Shown here piece by piece: positions 1 to 4,869 of a DNA stretch of 8,602 nucleotides. The notes below the pieces were generated by a model. That model saw only the letters and a list, made by a program, of their open reading frames with translations. It ran no database searches and was not told the origin of the DNA. The DNA is from an uncultured Phenylobacterium sp. Its GTDB lineage: Bacteria; Pseudomonadota; Alphaproteobacteria; Caulobacterales; Caulobacteraceae. The translations under genes were made by a program, and so were the position numbers. Each line of letters opens with the position of its first letter. Positions within the stretch are counted from its first letter, which is position 1. Where the stretch lies: assembly GCA_945952355.1 (NCBI GenBank), contig CAMFIW010000083.1, positions 1 to 8,602 of the forward strand. The letters run 5' to 3'.

Positions 1-2
1 AC

Positions 3-623
3 AAGACCGCCTTCCTGGGCCTGACCGAGGCCGAGTTGACCCCCGCGGTCCAGGGCGCGGTCCAAACCCTGCTGGGCGAGATCGACGACCTGCGCGCCGA
101 GGTCTCCCGCCTGAAGGCTCGGCTGAGCGAGGCCGAGGAGCTGGCCGACCGCGACCCCCTGACCCCGGTCCTGAACCGCCGCGCCTTCGTGCGCGAACTC
201 GGCCGCATCCGCACCTTTTCCGAACGCTATGGCTCGCCGGCTAGCCTGGTCTTCTTCGACCTCGACGGATTCAAGCACGTCAACGACCGCTTCGGCCACG
301 CCGCCGGCGACTCCGCGCTGCAGGCCGTGGCCCAGCGTCTGGCCGGCAATATCCGCGAGAGCGACATCGTCGGACGGATGGGCGGGGACGAGTTCGCGGT
401 GATCCTGGTCCAGGCCGACAAGGCCACCGCTGAGGCCAAGGCGCTGGCCTTGTCGAAATCCATCGAGAGCAGCCCGATCCGCTTCGGCGACTGGTCGGCC
501 CCCCTGCACATCTCCTTCGGCGTGCGCGAGATCACCCCGGACCTCGAGCCCGAAACCCTGATCGCCGAAGCCGACGCCGCCATGTACGCCAGGAAGCGCG
601 AACACCGGCAGCAGGCGGGCTGA
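3..623 (+). CDS. GGDEF-domain diguanylate cyclase, 5' end outside window
   Basis: This gene probably makes cyclic di-GMP from two GTP molecules. The frame is open to the left edge and has no ATG or GTG in the first codons, so the gene almost certainly starts upstream; the TTG at 36 is a less likely start. 206 residues are visible. A charged coiled-coil-like stretch (about residues 23-50) precedes one GGDEF domain. The domain keeps the metal and substrate motif FDLDGFKHVND, an intact MGGDEF (residues 127-131), and an RESD that fits the RxxD inhibitory site exactly five residues before GGDEF, so product feedback inhibition is expected. There is no EAL domain and no membrane segment in the visible part. 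The motif DPLTPVLNRRAF is typical of a short cytoplasmic GGDEF family that I associate with alphaproteobacteria. The specific cellular role cannot be read from sequence. Confidence 0.9.
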   Translation, partial: KTAFLGLTEAELTPAVQGAVQTLLGEIDDLRAEVSRLKARLSEAEELADRDPLTPVLNRRAFVRELGRIRTFSERYGSPASLVFFDLDGFKHVNDRFGHAAGDSALQAVAQRLAGNIRESDIVGRMGGDEFAVILVQADKATAEAKALALSKSIESSPIRFGDWSAPLHISFGVREITPDLEPETLIAEADAAMYARKREHRQQAG

Positions 624-632
624 TCCGGGCCA

Positions 633-657
633 GGTCCTCCCCCGATGCGGAGGAACC
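633..657. terminator. Possible shared hairpin between convergent genes
   Basis: An imperfect inverted repeat (GGTCCTCC at 633-640 against GGAGGAACC at 649-657, with one bulged A) fills most of the 38-base gap between the convergent GGDEF and DUF465 genes. It has no U-tract on either strand, so it is at best a weak or factor-assisted terminator. Confidence 0.3.
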
Positions 658-661
658 CGAG

Positions 662-883
662 CTATGCGATGATGTCCGGCGTCAGCTGATCCTTCAGTCG
701 CTGGATCTCGTCCTTAAGCGCCAACTTCTTCCGCTTCAGCCGGCCGATCACCATCATGTCCGGCACGGGCGCGACCGCCAGGGCCTGGACCGCGACGTCC
801 AGGTCGGCGTGCTCCTGCTGGGCCACGGCCAGCCGCGCCCGGATGGGGGCATCCGGATCGTCAGCTTCGATATGGTCGTTCAT
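662..883 (-). CDS. DUF465 (YdcH-type) small coiled-coil protein, first copy
   Basis: A 73-residue acidic and basic helical protein. The C-terminal half, with the run IGRLKRKKLALKDEIQRL, matches the DUF465/YdcH pattern: two helices in which a lysine-rich LKxxKLxLKDEI segment is the hallmark. It has no signal peptide, no membrane segment and no catalytic motif. Family members are common in alphaproteobacteria and their function is not established. The ATG at 881-883 gives the usual family length, but only a weak G-rich ribosome binding site precedes it. The gene converges on the GGDEF gene, and its upstream side is occupied by the palindromic element at 902-1014, which would lie within its promoter or leader. 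It is a paralogue of the gene at 2239-2412, with a longer N-terminal extension (MNDHIEADDPDAP) that the second copy lacks. Confidence 0.82.
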   Translation of the reverse strand: MNDHIEADDPDAPIRARLAVAQQEHADLDVAVQALAVAPVPDMMVIGRLKRKKLALKDEIQRLKDQLTPDIIA

Positions 884-901
884 TACGCACGCCCCGAACC
901 C

Positions 902-951
902 AGAGCCCTTTAGGGTCAGATGGCATCATCTGACCCGTTGAAAAGGGCTCT
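902..951. repeat. Nested palindrome, left module of intergenic element
   Basis: Two inverted repeats are nested. The outer one is 10 bp, AGAGCCCTTT (902-911) against AAAGGGCTCT (942-951). The inner one is a perfect 10 bp, GGGTCAGATG (913-922) against CATCTGACCC (927-936), with the four-base loop GCAT. They are separated by one base on the left and five on the right. The module sits 19 bases upstream of the start codon of the first DUF465 gene. It could form a cruciform or RNA hairpin, or bind a dimeric protein. Together with the right module (964-1014) it looks like a mobile or mosaic intergenic palindrome. Confidence 0.75.
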
Positions 952-956
952 AAATC
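930..956 (+). promoter_or_regulatory. Possible housekeeping-type promoter inside the palindrome
   Basis: CTGACCC (930-936), a 12-base spacer, and TCTAAATC (949-956) resemble the Caulobacter sigma-73 consensus as I recall it (TTGACGS, N10-14, GCTANAWC), with seven of eight matches in the -10 box. Transcription would start near 963 and read straight into the right hairpin module. No gene lies on the plus strand downstream, so the product would be a small structured RNA or a transcript antisense to the TIGR02444-family gene. The match may be a by-product of the palindrome sequence. Confidence 0.35.
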
Positions 957-963
957 AAAAGTT

Positions 964-1014
964 TGGAGCGTGTCAGACGCCGAAACCGCTCACACTTTCG
1001 GCTGACACGCTCCA
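964..1014. repeat. Large hairpin, right module of intergenic element
   Basis: A perfect 13-bp inverted repeat, TGGAGCGTGTCAG (964-976) against CTGACACGCTCCA (1002-1014), continues after a three-base bulge (977-979) with six more pairs, CCGAAA (980-985) against TTTCGG (996-1001). The loop spans 986-995. The layout, including CGAAA, CACTTTCGG and a terminal GGAGCG, resembles from memory the palindromic intergenic mosaic elements of Rhizobiales (RIME-like). It lies between two minus-strand genes, which fits a repeat family better than a gene-specific terminator. There is no U-tract after it on either strand. Confidence 0.7.
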
Positions 1015-1061
1015 TAGGCCGCGATCATGCCACGCGGCCCGCCGCCGTAAAGCGCTACCTC

Positions 1062-1508
1062 TCAGCGCAAGACCGAGGCGAGGCCCGCCAGGGCGTCGTC
1101 CGGCGCGGCCTGGCCCCAGGCGGCGGAGGCGGCCTTCAGGGATTCGAGCGCCGGATGGCCGCCGCTCGAGGGGCCCGCAAGGGTCTCCAGCGTCTCCATC
1201 AGCACGCGTTCGGCGCGCAGCTCGGCGGCCTTGATATCCTCTCGCAGGCCTTCGCGCCCGCCGTCGTCGACCGGCGGAAAGGCCGGCTTCAGCGCGCGGC
1301 GCACCTCGCGCAGCGGCTTCAGGATTGTCGCGTCCCAGGCCTTGGCGAGCTTGGCCGCCTCGGCGAGAGTGGCGGCGTCCGGCCCCTCGGCCCACACCGC
1401 CCACAGCAGGAACGAAGTGTTCTGGCCATGCGCGTCCTGCAGGAAGAGGGTCGCCTCCGGCACGCCGGGTTCGCCATAGGCCTTCAAGGTCCAGTCCCAC
1501 AGCGACAT
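1062..1508 (-). CDS. TIGR02444 family protein (DUF2390)
   Basis: A 148-residue soluble protein starting MSLWDWTLKAYGEPGVPEA. Its N-terminal part (residues 2-40), with the aromatic WDW opening, GVPEATLFLQDAHGQN and LLWAVWA, is characteristic of the TIGR02444/DUF2390 family, whose function is unknown. The rest is alanine-rich helix. I chose the ATG at 1506-1508 rather than a start further upstream because the family begins at this motif and because it shares one base with the ubiX stop (TGATG), a classic translational coupling. The gene therefore probably forms a two-gene operon with ubiX. A link to UbiX (prenyl-FMN, ubiquinone pathway) is inferred from this coupling only. It ends 48 bases before the palindromic element, with no obvious own terminator. 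Confidence 0.8.
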   Translation of the reverse strand: MSLWDWTLKAYGEPGVPEATLFLQDAHGQNTSFLLWAVWAEGPDAATLAEAAKLAKAWDATILKPLREVRRALKPAFPPVDDGGREGLREDIKAAELRAERVLMETLETLAGPSSGGHPALESLKAASAAWGQAAPDDALAGLASVLR

Positions 1509-2107
1509 CAGGCCTCTCCCTTCAGCGGGCCCACGTCCTGGCCCCAACGCTTCACGCTCGCCCAGCTCAGGCCGAACAGATCCAGGGCCCGGCCCACCGA
1601 TTGGTCGACCATCTCCTCCAGGCTGTGGGGCTTCGCGTAGAACGCGGGAAGCGGCGGGGCGATCACCGCGCCCATCTCGGCCAGCCGCACCATGGTCCGC
1701 AGGTGACCCAGGTGCAGCGGGGTCTCGCGCACCATCAGCACCAGCGGCCTGCGCTCCTTCAGGGTCACGTCGGCGGCCCGGGTCAGCAGGGAGGAGGTCA
1801 CGCCCGAGGCGATCTCGCTCATGGTGCGCACCGAGCAGGGCGCCACGATCATCCCAAGGGTCGGGAACGAGCCCGAGGCGACGGCGGCCCCGACGTCGCT
1901 GGTCTTGTGGACGATGGAGGCCCGCGCCTGGACCTCCGCCACCGACAGCTCTGTCTCCTGAACGATGGTGAGCGCCGCCGCGCGCGAGAGGATCAGATGG
2001 GTCTCGACGCCGAGGTCCCGACAGGCGTCCAAAGCCCGCAGGCCATAGGCCACGCCGCTGGCGCCGGAGATGCCGACGATCAGGCGCGAAGGCTCAGACT
2101 GGCTCAA
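1508..2107 (-). CDS. ubiX: Flavin prenyltransferase UbiX
   Basis: The 199-residue protein should join a dimethylallyl group to FMN, giving the prenylated FMN cofactor used by UbiD-type decarboxylases, including the ubiquinone pathway enzyme. The FMN-binding GISGASG (residues 12-18), PCSVRTMSEIASG (90-102) and LKERRPLVLMVRETPLH (116-132) are all present. Lys117, Arg127, Glu128 and Tyr157 have the spacing of the catalytic Lys, Arg, Glu and Tyr known in Pseudomonas UbiX, so activity is expected. Length is normal. The start is TTG at 2105-2107, chosen because GGGAG (2116-2120 on the minus strand) lies eight bases upstream and the family begins just before the RLIVGISG strand. The downstream TIGR02444-family gene is coupled to it. 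UbiD is not in the window. A paralogue serving phenolic acid decarboxylation cannot be excluded. Confidence 0.95.
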   Translation of the reverse strand: MSQSEPSRLIVGISGASGVAYGLRALDACRDLGVETHLILSRAAALTIVQETELSVAEVQARASIVHKTSDVGAAVASGSFPTLGMIVAPCSVRTMSEIASGVTSSLLTRAADVTLKERRPLVLMVRETPLHLGHLRTMVRLAEMGAVIAPPLPAFYAKPHSLEEMVDQSVGRALDLFGLSWASVKRWGQDVGPLKGEA

Positions 2108-2134
2108 TTGGCGGGCTCCCGCGCCTGCGATCCG

Positions 2135-2153
2135 GGCGCCGGTTCCAGGCGCC
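2135..2153. repeat. GGCGCC inverted repeat upstream of ubiX
   Basis: Two GGCGCC hexamers (2135-2140 and 2148-2153) are separated by seven bases in the gap between ubiX and the divergent DUF465 gene. The structure could be an operator or a leader hairpin of ubiX. In DNA this GC-rich such hexamers also arise by chance. I saw no convincing -35/-10 pair for either gene in this gap. Confidence 0.25.
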
Positions 2154-2238
2154 GCTTTGCAAAGATATGTGATCTGACAGTCCGCGCCAGCGGGTGTTCA
2201 CTGATCGCAGCTCATTCAACAGAAGGAGACGTACGGTC

Positions 2239-2412
2239 ATGGCCGTTGAAGCCCGCATTCGTGAACTCGGCGCCCGCCACCAGTCCCTGGACAAGGCAAT
2301 CCAGGACGAGATGAGCCGGCCGTCCGCCGACGATGTGAGGTTGAAGGAGCTCAAGCGACAAAAGCTTCGTCTCAAGGAAGAGATGGAAGCTCTCAAGTCC
2401 AAGCCGCACTAG
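2239..2412 (+). CDS. DUF465 (YdcH-type) small coiled-coil protein, second copy
   Basis: A 57-residue, highly charged two-helix protein. MAVEARIRELGARHQSLDKA forms the first helix. The second, with LKELKRQKLRLKEEMEAL, is the DUF465 signature. The chosen ATG is at 2239-2241: AAGGAG (2223-2228) precedes it by ten bases, and the family usually opens with a short M-x-VExRIREL helix. Starting at the earlier ATG (2194) would add a non-conserved basic tail. The protein probably forms a helical hairpin or coiled coil in the cytoplasm. No function is established for the family. It is divergent from ubiX and converges on trcR across a shared hairpin. The gene at 662-883 is a diverged paralogue on the other side of the ubiX operon. 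Confidence 0.88.
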   Translation: MAVEARIRELGARHQSLDKAIQDEMSRPSADDVRLKELKRQKLRLKEEMEALKSKPH

Positions 2413-2421
2413 GCTCGGCAT

Positions 2422-2453
2422 TCCCGGCGCGCCGCTGAGGCGGCCCGCCGGGA
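2422..2453. terminator. Bidirectional hairpin terminator between DUF465 gene and trcR
   Basis: A 13-pair stem fills the gap between the two convergent genes: TCCCGGCG plus GCCGC (2422-2429, 2431-2435) against GCGGC plus CGCCGGGA (2440-2444, 2446-2453), with one C-C mismatch and the loop TGAG. On the plus strand GCTTTC follows. The U-tract is short, so efficiency is uncertain, but position and stability fit a shared terminator. Confidence 0.65.
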
Positions 2454-2461
2454 GCTTTCGA

Positions 2462-3148
2462 TCAGTCTTCGTCGCCTTCGTCGTCGTACTCGTGCGACGC
2501 GGCGTCTTCATGTTCGTCGTCGTGATCGGCCTCGGCATGCGCCTCAGTCGCACCGGTCTCGGAGGCCGGTTCGAGGGTCGGGCCATCGGGCTCGACGATG
2601 CCCTTGCGCGCGTCGTCCTTGGCCTTCTTCTCGGCCGCCTTCTTGACCACCGCGTCCAGCTCCAGCTGGGTCGCGAGGCCGAGCGTCACCGGGTCGACCG
2701 GCTTGATGTTCGCCGCATTCCAGTGGGTGCGGTTGCGCACCTGGTCGATGGTGGCCTTGGTCGTGCCCAGCAGGCGGGCGATCTGGCTGTCGGCCACTTC
2801 CGGGTGGTTGCGCAGGAACCAGGCGATGGCGTCCGGACGGTCCTGCCGGCGCGACACCGGAGTGTAGCGCGGCGCCTTCTTGACCGGCTTCAGGAGCTCG
2901 GCATGCCGCGACTTCTGGGCCTTCATCCGATACTTCGGATTGTTCTGGGCCGCGTCCAGCTCTTCCCGGGAGAGCTGGCCGTTGGCGATCGGGTCGGCGC
3001 CGCGGATGTCGCGCGCCACTTCGCCGTCGGCGATGCCTTTCACCTCGAGCGGGTGCAGGCCGCAGAAATCGGCGATCTGATCGAAGGTCAGCGAGGTGTT
3101 GTCGACCAGCCAGACGGCGGTCGCCTTCGGCATCAGGATCTCGGTCAT
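2462..3148 (-). CDS. trcR: Cell-cycle transcriptional regulator TrcR (DUF1013)
   Basis: A 228-residue protein of the DUF1013 family. In Caulobacter the family member TrcR is known to associate with RNA polymerase and influence cell-cycle transcription. The N-terminal MPKATAVWLVDNTSLTF and GLHPLEVKGIADGEVA (residues 6-46) are near-diagnostic for the family. Two helix-turn-helix-like segments are visible: one around DQIADFCGLHPLEV (23-36) and one around DSQIARLLGTTKATIDQVRNR (120-140). A lysine- and alanine-rich linker (about 168-182) leads to a strongly acidic, histidine-containing tail (about 205-228) ending DEGDED. Length is typical. The ATG at 3146-3148 has AGGA six to seven bases upstream; the ATG five codons later is a possible alternative. 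The gene is transcribed away from the BON-domain gene and has a hairpin just before its ribosome binding site. Confidence 0.93.
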   Translation of the reverse strand: MTEILMPKATAVWLVDNTSLTFDQIADFCGLHPLEVKGIADGEVARDIRGADPIANGQLSREELDAAQNNPKYRMKAQKSRHAELLKPVKKAPRYTPVSRRQDRPDAIAWFLRNHPEVADSQIARLLGTTKATIDQVRNRTHWNAANIKPVDPVTLGLATQLELDAVVKKAAEKKAKDDARKGIVEPDGPTLEPASETGATEAHAEADHDDEHEDAASHEYDDEGDED

Positions 3149-3169
3149 GGCGTATTCCTAAAACAGCGG

Positions 3170-3191
3170 CGCCCGGCCTTTCGGCCGGGCG
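3170..3191 (-). promoter_or_regulatory. GNRA-loop hairpin with U-tract in the trcR leader
   Basis: A perfect 9-bp stem, CGCCCGGCC against GGCCGGGCG, has the loop GAAA on the minus strand, a stable GNRA tetraloop. It is followed after five bases by GTTTT and then immediately by the trcR ribosome binding site AGGA. If transcription starts upstream of it (see 3210-3233), the hairpin lies in the leader and looks like a transcription attenuator or a barrier to RNA decay. It could also be a remnant terminator or a simple leader stem. Confidence 0.5.
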
Positions 3192-3209
3192 GTGCATGAA
3201 GCTGCACCC

Positions 3210-3233
3210 CATATAGGCCGGATCGGCGGCCAA
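3210..3233 (-). promoter_or_regulatory. Possible trcR promoter
   Basis: On the minus strand, TTGGCCG (3227-3233), a nine-base spacer and CCTATATG (3210-3217) partly match the Caulobacter sigma-73 pattern. The start of transcription would fall near 3203, leaving a leader of about 55 bases that contains the GNRA hairpin. The spacer is one base short of the usual range and the -10 box is imperfect, so this is a candidate only. Confidence 0.35.
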
Positions 3234-3264
3234 GAAAACGACAATCGGTGAAGGTGTTCGCGGC

Positions 3265-3289
3265 GGAACCGCGCGGTCCGGAAGCTGTT
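3265..3289 (+). promoter_or_regulatory. EcfG/SigT-type general stress promoter of the BON gene
   Basis: GGAAC (3265-3269), exactly 16 bases, then TGTT (3286-3289) matches the alphaproteobacterial EcfG consensus GGAAC-N16/17-CGTT at eight of nine positions. Transcription would start near 3296, about 28 bases before the ATG of the BON gene, a normal leader length. BON proteins are frequent members of stress regulons (OsmY in E. coli), which supports the assignment. This is a consensus match only. Confidence 0.55.
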
Positions 3290-3324
3290 CCCTACGGCGG
3301 GTCGGGGGTTCGAGGAGACCCGCC

Positions 3325-3813
3325 ATGCCCATGCCCTGGGAACGACATTCTGACGCCTACCGCGACGACTCGGCCGCGCGCCGCCTGGAAGAGCGCGACG
3401 ACTATGGCCAGGCCGACTATAGCCGCGACTACGCCTACGATCCCGACACCCGCGCCGGCTATGCCCGCGATGGACGAGACGAGAGCCATGACCTTGGCCC
3501 CTACGAGCCCCGCACATGGCGCGGCCGCTCACCGAACCTCGGCCGCGACGAACGCCGCGACCGGGCCCGCCTGGCCGTCGACCACCGGATTCTGGCCATC
3601 ATCACCGAGCGGCTGGAGCGCGACCGCCGCATCGATTCCTCCGACGTCGAGATCACCGTCGAGGACGGCGTGGTCTACCTCTCCGGCTCGGCGCGCACGC
3701 GCGAGGGCAAGCGGCGGATCGAAAACCTGGTCGACGTCGACGGGGTGAGCGACGTGGTCAACGGACTGCGGGTGCGCGAGCCCGAGCGCCACCGGGGCCT
3801 GTTCGGCTTCTAG
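3325..3813 (+). CDS. BON-domain protein with low-complexity charged N-terminus
   Basis: A 162-residue protein. Residues 1-80 are low-complexity and rich in Asp, Arg and Tyr (for example RDYAYDPDTRAGYARDGRDE), probably disordered. Residues 85-152 form a BON domain, seen in VDHRILAIITERLERD, then VEITVEDGVVYLSGSARTREG and VVNGLRVRE. BON domains are small alpha-beta modules thought to bind membranes or hydrophobic ligands in envelope stress proteins. Unlike OsmY, no signal peptide or lipobox is visible, so a cytoplasmic or peripheral membrane site is likely. The ATG is supported by GAGGAG (3312-3317) seven bases upstream. An EcfG-type promoter precedes it, implying induction by general stress. 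It ends 60 bases before the MDR gene on the same strand, so readthrough into that gene is possible. Confidence 0.85.
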   Translation: MPMPWERHSDAYRDDSAARRLEERDDYGQADYSRDYAYDPDTRAGYARDGRDESHDLGPYEPRTWRGRSPNLGRDERRDRARLAVDHRILAIITERLERDRRIDSSDVEITVEDGVVYLSGSARTREGKRRIENLVDVDGVSDVVNGLRVREPERHRGLFGF

Positions 3814-3843
3814 CCTCCTGGCGCCGGCCGGGCTTTGGGATCA

Positions 3844-3866
3844 TCCTGCCGCCAAACAGCAGGAGG
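3844..3866 (+). promoter_or_regulatory. Strong ribosome binding site inside a small hairpin
   Basis: AGGAGG (3861-3866) lies seven bases before the MDR start codon and decides that start. Part of it can pair with TCCTGC (3844-3849, against GCAGGA at 3859-3864) or, as an alternative, CCTCCTG (3814-3820) can pair with CAGGAGG (3860-3866). Either pairing would hide the site. The complementarity may be chance, since CCTCC-like sequences are common here. Confidence 0.4.
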
Positions 3867-3873
3867 AAACGCC

Positions 3874-4869
3874 ATGGCCAATCGGCAGATCGTGCTGCAG
3901 GAGCTGCCCCGCGACCGGCTGGGGCCGGAGCATTTCCGGCTCGCCGAGGCCGAGGTCCCGCAGGCCGGCGACGGCCAGGTGCTGCTGAAGACCCGCTATG
4001 TTTCGCTGGACGCCGCCAATCGCGCCTGGATGCAGGGCGCCACCTATCGCGCCGCCCTCGCCGCGGGCGACGTCATGGCGGGCGGCGCCCTGGCCGAGGT
4101 GGTCGACAGCCAGGTGGGTCACCTGAAGCCCGGCGACCTGGTCTTCGCCGACACCGGCTGGCAGGACTATGCCGCCCTGCCGGCCAAGCGGCTGGAGAAG
4201 CTGCCGGACCTCAAGCCCCTCACCCATCTGCTCAGCGTCTATGGCGTGGCGGGGCTTACCGCCTATCACGGCCTGATGGAGTGCGGCCGGCCCAAGGCGG
4301 GCGAGACGGTCGTGGTCTCGGCGGCGGCCGGATCGGTGGGCTCGCTGGTCGGCCAGATCGCCAAGATCAAAGGCTGCAAGGTGGTAGGGATCGCCGGCGG
4401 CGCGGAGAAGGGCGCCTGGCTGAAATCCGAACTCGGATTCGACGAGGCGGTCGACTACAAGGCCGGCGACGTTCGCCGCGCCCTGCGCGCCGCCTGCCCC
4501 GACGGGGTCGACGTCTATTTCGACAACACCGGCGGCGACATCCTGGAGGCCGCCCTGTTCAACATGAACATCCACGGGCGCATCGCCTGCTGTGGGGCGG
4601 TCTCGCAATATGACGGCGCGGCCCCGCCGCACGGTCCGCGCGGCGTGCCCGGCCTGATCGTCACCAAGCGGCTGAAGATGGAGGGCTTCATCGTCTCCGA
4701 CTTCCGAGACAAGGACGCGCAGGCCCTGGCCGACATGCAGGCCTGGGTCGCCGACGGCCGCCTGAAGGTGCAGGAGGACGTGATCGAGGGTCTGGAGAAC
4801 CTGCCGGCGGCCCTGATCGGCCTCCTGGCCGGCGAGAACCGCGGCAAGCGGATGGTGAAGGTGGCCTAG
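3874..4869 (+). CDS. NADP-dependent MDR oxidoreductase (CurA/PTGR-like)
   Basis: A 331-residue medium-chain reductase of the zinc-free type that includes curcumin reductase CurA and prostaglandin/leukotriene reductases. Such enzymes reduce the carbon double bond of enones with NADPH. The N-terminal catalytic domain opens MANRQIVLQELPRD and carries RYVSLDAANRAWM (residues 41-53). The Rossmann domain shows VSAAAGSVGSLVGQIAK (148-164), VDVYFDNTGG (212-221) and GRIACCGAVSQYD (235-247). The C-terminus RGKRMVKVA is typical. The cysteine and histidine zinc ligands of alcohol dehydrogenases are absent. The ATG at 3874 was chosen over an earlier one at 3835 because of the AGGAGG seven bases upstream and the conserved first strand. 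The natural substrate cannot be predicted. Its TAG stop overlaps that of the opposing ribB gene. Confidence 0.9.
   Translation: MANRQIVLQELPRDRLGPEHFRLAEAEVPQAGDGQVLLKTRYVSLDAANRAWMQGATYRAALAAGDVMAGGALAEVVDSQVGHLKPGDLVFADTGWQDYAALPAKRLEKLPDLKPLTHLLSVYGVAGLTAYHGLMECGRPKAGETVVVSAAAGSVGSLVGQIAKIKGCKVVGIAGGAEKGAWLKSELGFDEAVDYKAGDVRRALRAACPDGVDVYFDNTGGDILEAALFNMNIHGRIACCGAVSQYDGAAPPHGPRGVPGLIVTKRLKMEGFIVSDFRDKDAQALADMQAWVADGRLKVQEDVIEGLENLPAALIGLLAGENRGKRMVKVA

Noticed and set aside
920..1640. Plus-strand open frames across the palindromic element and the TIGR02444-family gene
   Set aside because: They run through an inverted repeat and antisense to a supported gene, with Arg and Pro rich translations lacking any domain.
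2108..2238. Promoters for the divergent ubiX and DUF465 genes
   Set aside because: TTGCAAA near 2157 has no acceptable -10 partner, and GGAAC on the minus strand near 2145 has no correctly spaced CGTT-like box.
3516..4613. Open frame on the plus strand overlapping the BON and MDR genes
   Set aside because: It is an Arg, Gly and Pro rich out-of-frame reading across two recognisable genes.
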